NCBI RefSeq assembly: GCF_000002995.4
Contig: NW_025062310.1
Location: forward strand, 1 to 39,667
Length of the DNA stretch: 39,667 nucleotides
Direction of reading: 5' to 3'
DNA from: Brugia malayi
Taxonomy: Eukaryota > Nematoda > Chromadorea > Rhabditida > Onchocercidae
Part shown: piece after piece, positions 36,001 through 39,667 of the stretch
Position numbering within the stretch: the stretch's first letter is position 1
Layout of the letters: every line of letters begins with the position of its first letter
Made by a program: the position numbers and the translations under genes
The notes under the pieces: generated by a model
The model's input: the letters and a program-made list of their open reading frames with translations, nothing else
Told to the model about the DNA's origin: nothing
Database searches by the model: none

Positions 36001-39000
36001 ACATGCAGTCTATTTTATGTAGTTTGCTGTATGTTTGCTTGGGAGTGGATGGCAATTGTTGCAGCTTAAAATACTTTATGCAAAAACTGTTGCCACTTTA
36101 AAGCTTGAAATAGCTAGCAGCTAAGCGCGGTTCTCTTTGTTCAGGACGTTATGACAATGTTCAACAATTGCTACACGTACAACCCTCCTGAGTACGGGGT
36201 TTATATGATGGCGAAGAACCTGGAACAGTACATTCTCAGCAAACTCGCAGCGATGCCCCCGGAAGTAAGGCTTTTTAAATTATTCAGTACATCTGTTTTG
36301 CCAGCTTTCAGGATTTTGAGTCCATTTTTTCCAACTGCTACAAATTCAACCAAAATGAGGACGATGTATCACTTATGTGCAAGAATGTCGAAAATTTGTA
36401 CCGGGAAAAAATGAAACTACTGCCGTCTCAGGTATTTTTGAAACTTTCACACTGTGCGATACGTACAGTGTTCTACAGGTTTGTGAATTTTTTTTTTTGC
36501 TTTTTCTCTTTTCTTTTTTTGATGTTTTGTCTTTATTTGTGTTGCCTTAATAGCTGTTAGAATTTTATTCTAGGAAGTAGAAATACCGCGTCCAACAGCT
36601 AAGCGAGCTGCTGGTAAATCGAAGAAATCAACTGGTCGTACGGCAATCGTTAAAGGAGGTGATTGTTTTCGTGCAGTTTTACGATTTGGTAGCTTCAAAT
36701 TATATTTTTTTCGTAGTTGATGGTTTGTAAATTTCAATTCAGGAAGCCGCGAATCGTCTGTATCTGTACAACGTGGAGCTGCTGACAGTTCATCTGTTTT
36801 GGATGCTGCAGCAAATGGAGCTGTTCATGCTACTGCATCTACTGTAGACGATGTTCATCCAACATCATCGCAAGTGCCTGTTCAGCCTGTTCTTCCTTCG
36901 AAGGTTTTTTGCTTTCTTTGAAGATTTTTCTGTTCGTTTCGTGAAACTTTTGTTTTGATCTGAACAATATCAACTGCAATTTCTCGCCAATTTTTGCAAC
37001 TAGTAAGAATATTTTGATGTTTATTATTGACAGTGGGAACGTAGACTAATTTTAGTTAATGAAATTAGTAAAAAAAAAGTTAAAAAAATTGAAAAAAGTA
37101 TATTAATTAATTTTAGGTTCAGAAGGCGTCAAACGGAAAGCAGATACAACAACATCATTTGGTGATGATGTCATAAATGCAAAAATTGCAACTCGTCGAG
37201 AATCTGGCCGACCACCCAAAAAGCCAAATTACTTTATTGATTATAATCAGTTGAAGCCACGTTTTAAAGGAAAACAAACTGAACAGATGAAATTTTGCCA
37301 GCGACTCGTCAACGAATTATTTACGAAGGTAAGCAACAGTAAATTCTGTTGTTGGAGATGCAGATATTTTGTCTATAGCTATTGGAAAAAAAAAAAAACT
37401 TTTTTACTGCATATTATTGATTCTGTGAATTTGAACTAAGGAAATGATATGTTTATAAATAACGCTAATCATCTTTTTTCTAGTGGTGCATTTTTTCCAA
37501 TACCGATTTTTTTTTTTTTCGTTTTTTGGACTGAATTTGGCATTTCTTTGCATATTGTTTCTTACATAAAATTAGCGTGTATTTTAGAAGTGTAAGTCGT
37601 TTACTTGGCCATTTCTCGAGCCGGTGGACGTTGAGGGTTTGAAATTGGAAGATTACTATGATATAGTGAAGAATCCAATGGATTTGGGGACGATTAGGTA
37701 ATGGGCTGTCAACTTTCATTCAAACTGTAATGTTGTCAATGTTTATTTGCTGTTTGTTCCTTGATATGATTTTAAAATTATGTTATGTGCCATATAACCG
37801 GTTGGTTAAATATTGCCGGTTAGATATAACCAGTTAAATATTGGTACTTTTTTTTGAAATTCTTTTTCATTAACAGTAGATCAATGCTTTAAATTCCTGA
37901 AATTCCTAGATAAAGCAATAGATTTAAGGAGGAAGTTAGATGCCAAGCAATATGCCACACCAGAAGAGCTGCGGGCTGATGTTATCTTGATCTGCGAGAA
38001 CTGCTACAAGTACAATCCCACATCAGATCCTATCCATCAGCACGGTCGAGCTCTTCAGGTTACTTGAATTAAAATTTTTAGATTTAAAAATACCAAAGTT
38101 TTTTTTTTTGATTGTCGTAAAATAAAGGATTTTCAGAAATATTTCGAGGATAAGTGGCGCCAAATGCCTGAGGAGCCATCAGCAATTGATGAGGAAACAA
38201 CGGCTGTGGTAGCAACATCAATTCCTGCACCAATAAGTCACGCACCAGCTCATGCGGTTACATCAGCTTCTGCAATAGTCAAGGATGAATCAGTGGTGTC
38301 TGGTCTTCCTCTTGTGCCACTGAATGTTTCCTCAGGTGTTATCGACAGTGATGAACATATTGATCTCATTTTACTTGCTCTGCAAACTGAAACTGCCAAA
38401 TGTCAGGAAAAAATATCTGAGCTTCAGCGTCATTCTCAGGAAATTCTGTCGTTAAGGTTCGCTTTTTATTTTCTCTGCGTCTCCATATTTTATGTTAGGC
38501 CATGTAACAGAGATGGAAGAGAGTAGTTTAACTGAAAGTGTAAATATGAAAATGTCAACGAATTTATTTTGTGATTCTGATCCGTTTTAGACTGAAACGA
38601 AGGGAGGCTCAAGCAAATCATCTACCCGTTCCAGTTCTTTCTGCAGCCACCGTAGGCACCTTCAATCTTTGGTTTCAACACAGTTTTTGTTTATTGCCAA
38701 TAGCCCAACTTCGATGACGAAACCATCTACTGTATATCCAGCCAGCATTGGTGCTACTCCTGTGTCACGTAAAAAACCGGGTCGTCCCGCCAGAACTTAT
38801 CAACAGCAAGCCTCTGGATTACCTACAGGACTGCGTACGAACCACACAGAGATATCACCGCAGGATCGAGTTCTGAAGCATGAAGTGAATTCACCTTTGA
38901 GTAAAGCTTCTGCTCAACAACGACAAGTCCAAAATTCAGTACATGTGTCTAGTCCAAATGTACGTACAGCGACAACGGTTCCACCTCAGGGAACACCTCA

Positions 39001-39667
39001 AAAACCTCCTGAACAAAGTGTATCAGCATCAGTAGCGCGGAAGCGTGGTCGGCAACCCGGCTCTAAAAACAAGCCAAAAACAGATGCGGCACAGTCAGGC
39101 ACGACAGTATCAGACACTCCATCGCGGCAGTCTGGATCCAGAAGGGTGTGTGAAGATTATGACTTCGATTCGGAAGATGAACGCACTGCAGAGCCAATGA
39201 GTTATGACGAAAAGAGACAACTTTCTCTGGATATCAACAAGCTACCTGGTGATAAGCTAAGCAGTGTAAGTTTTTGTAAATTGTTTATTTGAGGTATTGG
39301 ATTTGTGGTTTCAATATACTCGATTTTTTTGGATTGTTATTCTGTCTCCCCAGAAATCTTTCATGTTTTTTTCAGTTCAGAGGTCATGTTTTGCTATAGT
39401 TACAGTCTGTATAGAAATATTGTGCCATCATATGATATATCTGTATTCCGGAAATATGAACTATTATTGAGTGTTCTGCAGGTTCAGATTTGTTGTTTTT
39501 TTCAGGTTGTCAGTATTATTGAATCTAGAGAGCAACTTCCGGGTTTTAACCCTGAAGAAATTGAAATTGATTTCGAGACTCTTAAGGCTACTACATTGCG
39601 CGAATTAGAAGCATTTGTTGCGGCATGCTTGAAAAAAAAGCCGAGGAAACCATATAGTATGTTTCAG
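33017..39667 (+). CDS. BET family protein (two bromodomains + NET), 3' end beyond window
   Basis: BET proteins bind acetylated histones and recruit transcription regulators. Exons read from the sequence: 33017-33285 (ATG 33019), 33423-33593, 33740-33835, 36145-36264 and/or 36312-36431, 36574-36658, 36743-36903, 37117-37328, 37588-37697, 37929-38058, 38137-38456, 38591-38651, ~38684 or ~38704 to 39265, and 39506-~39656. Bromodomain 1 has the WPF shelf ([12 protein letters not shown]) and [14 protein letters not shown]. Bromodomain 2 has [25 protein letters not shown] and [11 protein letters not shown]. Between them is [10 protein letters not shown] and [11 protein letters not shown], as in animal BRD2/3/4. 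The NET domain starts [20 protein letters not shown] and includes [10 protein letters not shown]. There is no in-frame stop within the exons used, but two junctions are troublesome (36903/37117 and 38651/38684). The gene resembles BRD4 and C. elegans bet-1, and I cannot name the orthologue more exactly. Confidence 0.92.
33423..33835 (+). other. BET bromodomain 1, first half (helix Z, ZA loop, helix A)
   Basis: Exons 33423-33593 (57 codons) and 33740-33835 (32 codons), both in phase 0. They encode [20 protein letters not shown], the WPF shelf, [20 protein letters not shown] and [20 protein letters not shown]. This is the constant half of bromodomain 1, and it ends exactly where the two alternative second-half exons begin. 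Confidence 0.93.
33836..36144 (+). other. Long intron before the duplicated bromodomain exons
   Basis: A 2.3-kb intron, by far the largest of this gene, with donor GTAAGT and acceptor TTGTTCAG. It is A+T-rich with many T runs. I found no exon-like island. It lies directly upstream of the exon pair, where splicing regulatory elements would be expected, but no motif can be assigned. Confidence 0.75.
36145..36264 (+). other. BET bromodomain 1 second half, alternative exon A
   Basis: A 120-nt, phase 0-0 exon with acceptor TTTGTTCAG and donor GTAAGG. It encodes 40 residues from [15 protein letters not shown] to SKLAAMPPE, that is helix B, BC loop and helix C of bromodomain 1. The acetyl-lysine-binding Asn (YTYN) is kept. 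The BC loop reads PPEYGV, without the acidic pair common in BRD4-like proteins. It shares 14 of 40 positions with exon B at 36312-36431. Confidence 0.92.
36312..36431 (+). other. BET bromodomain 1 second half, alternative exon B
   Basis: A 120-nt, phase 0-0 exon with acceptor AGCTTTCAG and donor GTATTT, only 47 nt after exon A. It encodes 40 residues from [15 protein letters not shown] to [10 protein letters not shown], again helix B to helix C, with the binding Asn (YKFN). The BC loop NQNEDDV keeps the acidic pair. Its position, length and phase match exon A, so either one completes bromodomain 1. Confidence 0.9.
36743..36903 (+). other. BET linker exon of 161 nt that shifts the frame
   Basis: Acceptor TTCAATTCAG, donor GTTTTT. 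It encodes a Ser/Ala/Val-rich linker ending PVQPVLPSK. Exon 36574-36658 ends with one spare base and this exon brings the reading to a codon end, but exon 37117 needs one spare base. Joining 36574-36658 straight to 37117 keeps the frame. Including this exon gives a stop at 37174-37176. Either it is a cassette exon that makes a short, unproductive message, or one base is missing at its end. Confidence 0.75.
37117..38200 (+). other. BET bromodomain 2 with preceding basic motif
   Basis: Exon 37117-37328 carries [21 protein letters not shown] and the first helix ([14 protein letters not shown]). Exon 37588-37697 has the WPF shelf, [20 protein letters not shown] and GTIR. Exon 37929-38058 (acceptor TTTAAG) has [20 protein letters not shown] and [11 protein letters not shown] with the binding Asn. 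Exon 38137 onward completes helix C ([14 protein letters not shown]). All joins are in phase. Confidence 0.93.
38684..39265 (+). other. BET low-complexity linker with AT-hook-like motifs and NET start
   Basis: This exon encodes a Ser/Thr/Pro/Gln-rich linker with two basic GR(P/Q) motifs, [11 protein letters not shown] and [12 protein letters not shown], that resemble AT-hooks. An acidic patch (DYDFDSEDE) follows, and then the NET start at 39197. The exon start is uncertain: the in-frame acceptor at 38683 would leave an intron of only 32 nt after 38651, while the more intron-like acceptor at 38703 does not keep phase. Confidence 0.75.
39197..39667 (+). other. BET NET (extraterminal) domain, split by one intron
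   Basis: [20 protein letters not shown] begins at 39197. The domain continues after an intron (39266-39505) with [40 protein letters not shown] and [10 protein letters not shown], the hallmark protein-recruitment module of BET proteins. A donor-like GTATGT at 39657 suggests the exon ends about 11 bases before the window does. Confidence 0.95.

Noticed and set aside
34421..36069. Several frames of 60-77 codons in the long BET intron
   Set aside because: Rich in Phe and Leu from T runs, with no homology or conserved splice sites. Typical of A+T-rich intron DNA.

Overview
The window looks like an A+T-rich eukaryotic nuclear genome, most likely a nematode and possibly a filarial (clade III) worm. 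The genes are multi-exon with short introns, T-rich tracts and TTTCAG/TTTTAG acceptors. A BEL/Pao retrotransposon of a type common in nematodes is present, and the best-preserved gene is an animal BET protein. The species call is inference from style, not from a marker.

Layout: (1) 1-11527 is one continuous satellite array of about 190-200 monomers of two length classes, about 62 bp and about 54 bp. It is cut by the left edge of the window. (2) 12.8-14.9 kb holds the broken N-terminal half of a RecQ1-type helicase gene. (3) 15.57-30.15 kb holds a broken, intron-containing copy of Integrator subunit 6 (INTS6). Its intron 2 is swollen to about 10.4 kb by two insertions of one BEL/Pao family: a solo LTR (16529-16962, duplicated target GTCTA) and a full-length but decayed element (17897-26040, duplicated target ATCGG). 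The element carries gag, protease, RT, RNase H, integrase and an env-like C-terminal part. (4) 31-33 kb is intergenic. (5) 33.0 kb to the right edge is a BET family gene (two bromodomains plus NET domain), running off the window.

How it fits together: RecQ1-like and INTS6-like are not functional partners here. Both are decaying, both are on the + strand, and both lie between a satellite and a mostly readable BET gene. This resembles the edge of a heterochromatic or sex-limited region losing genes. The most interesting biology is in the BET gene. Two adjacent 120-nt exons (36145-36264 and 36312-36431), in the same phase, both encode the helix B to helix C half of bromodomain 1, including the acetyl-lysine-binding Asn. 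They look like a mutually exclusive exon pair that would swap half of the reader pocket. A downstream 161-nt exon shifts the frame when included. Single-base indels are frequent in every part of the window, so some frameshifts may be assembly errors. The in-frame nonsense codons and lost catalytic residues are harder to explain that way.
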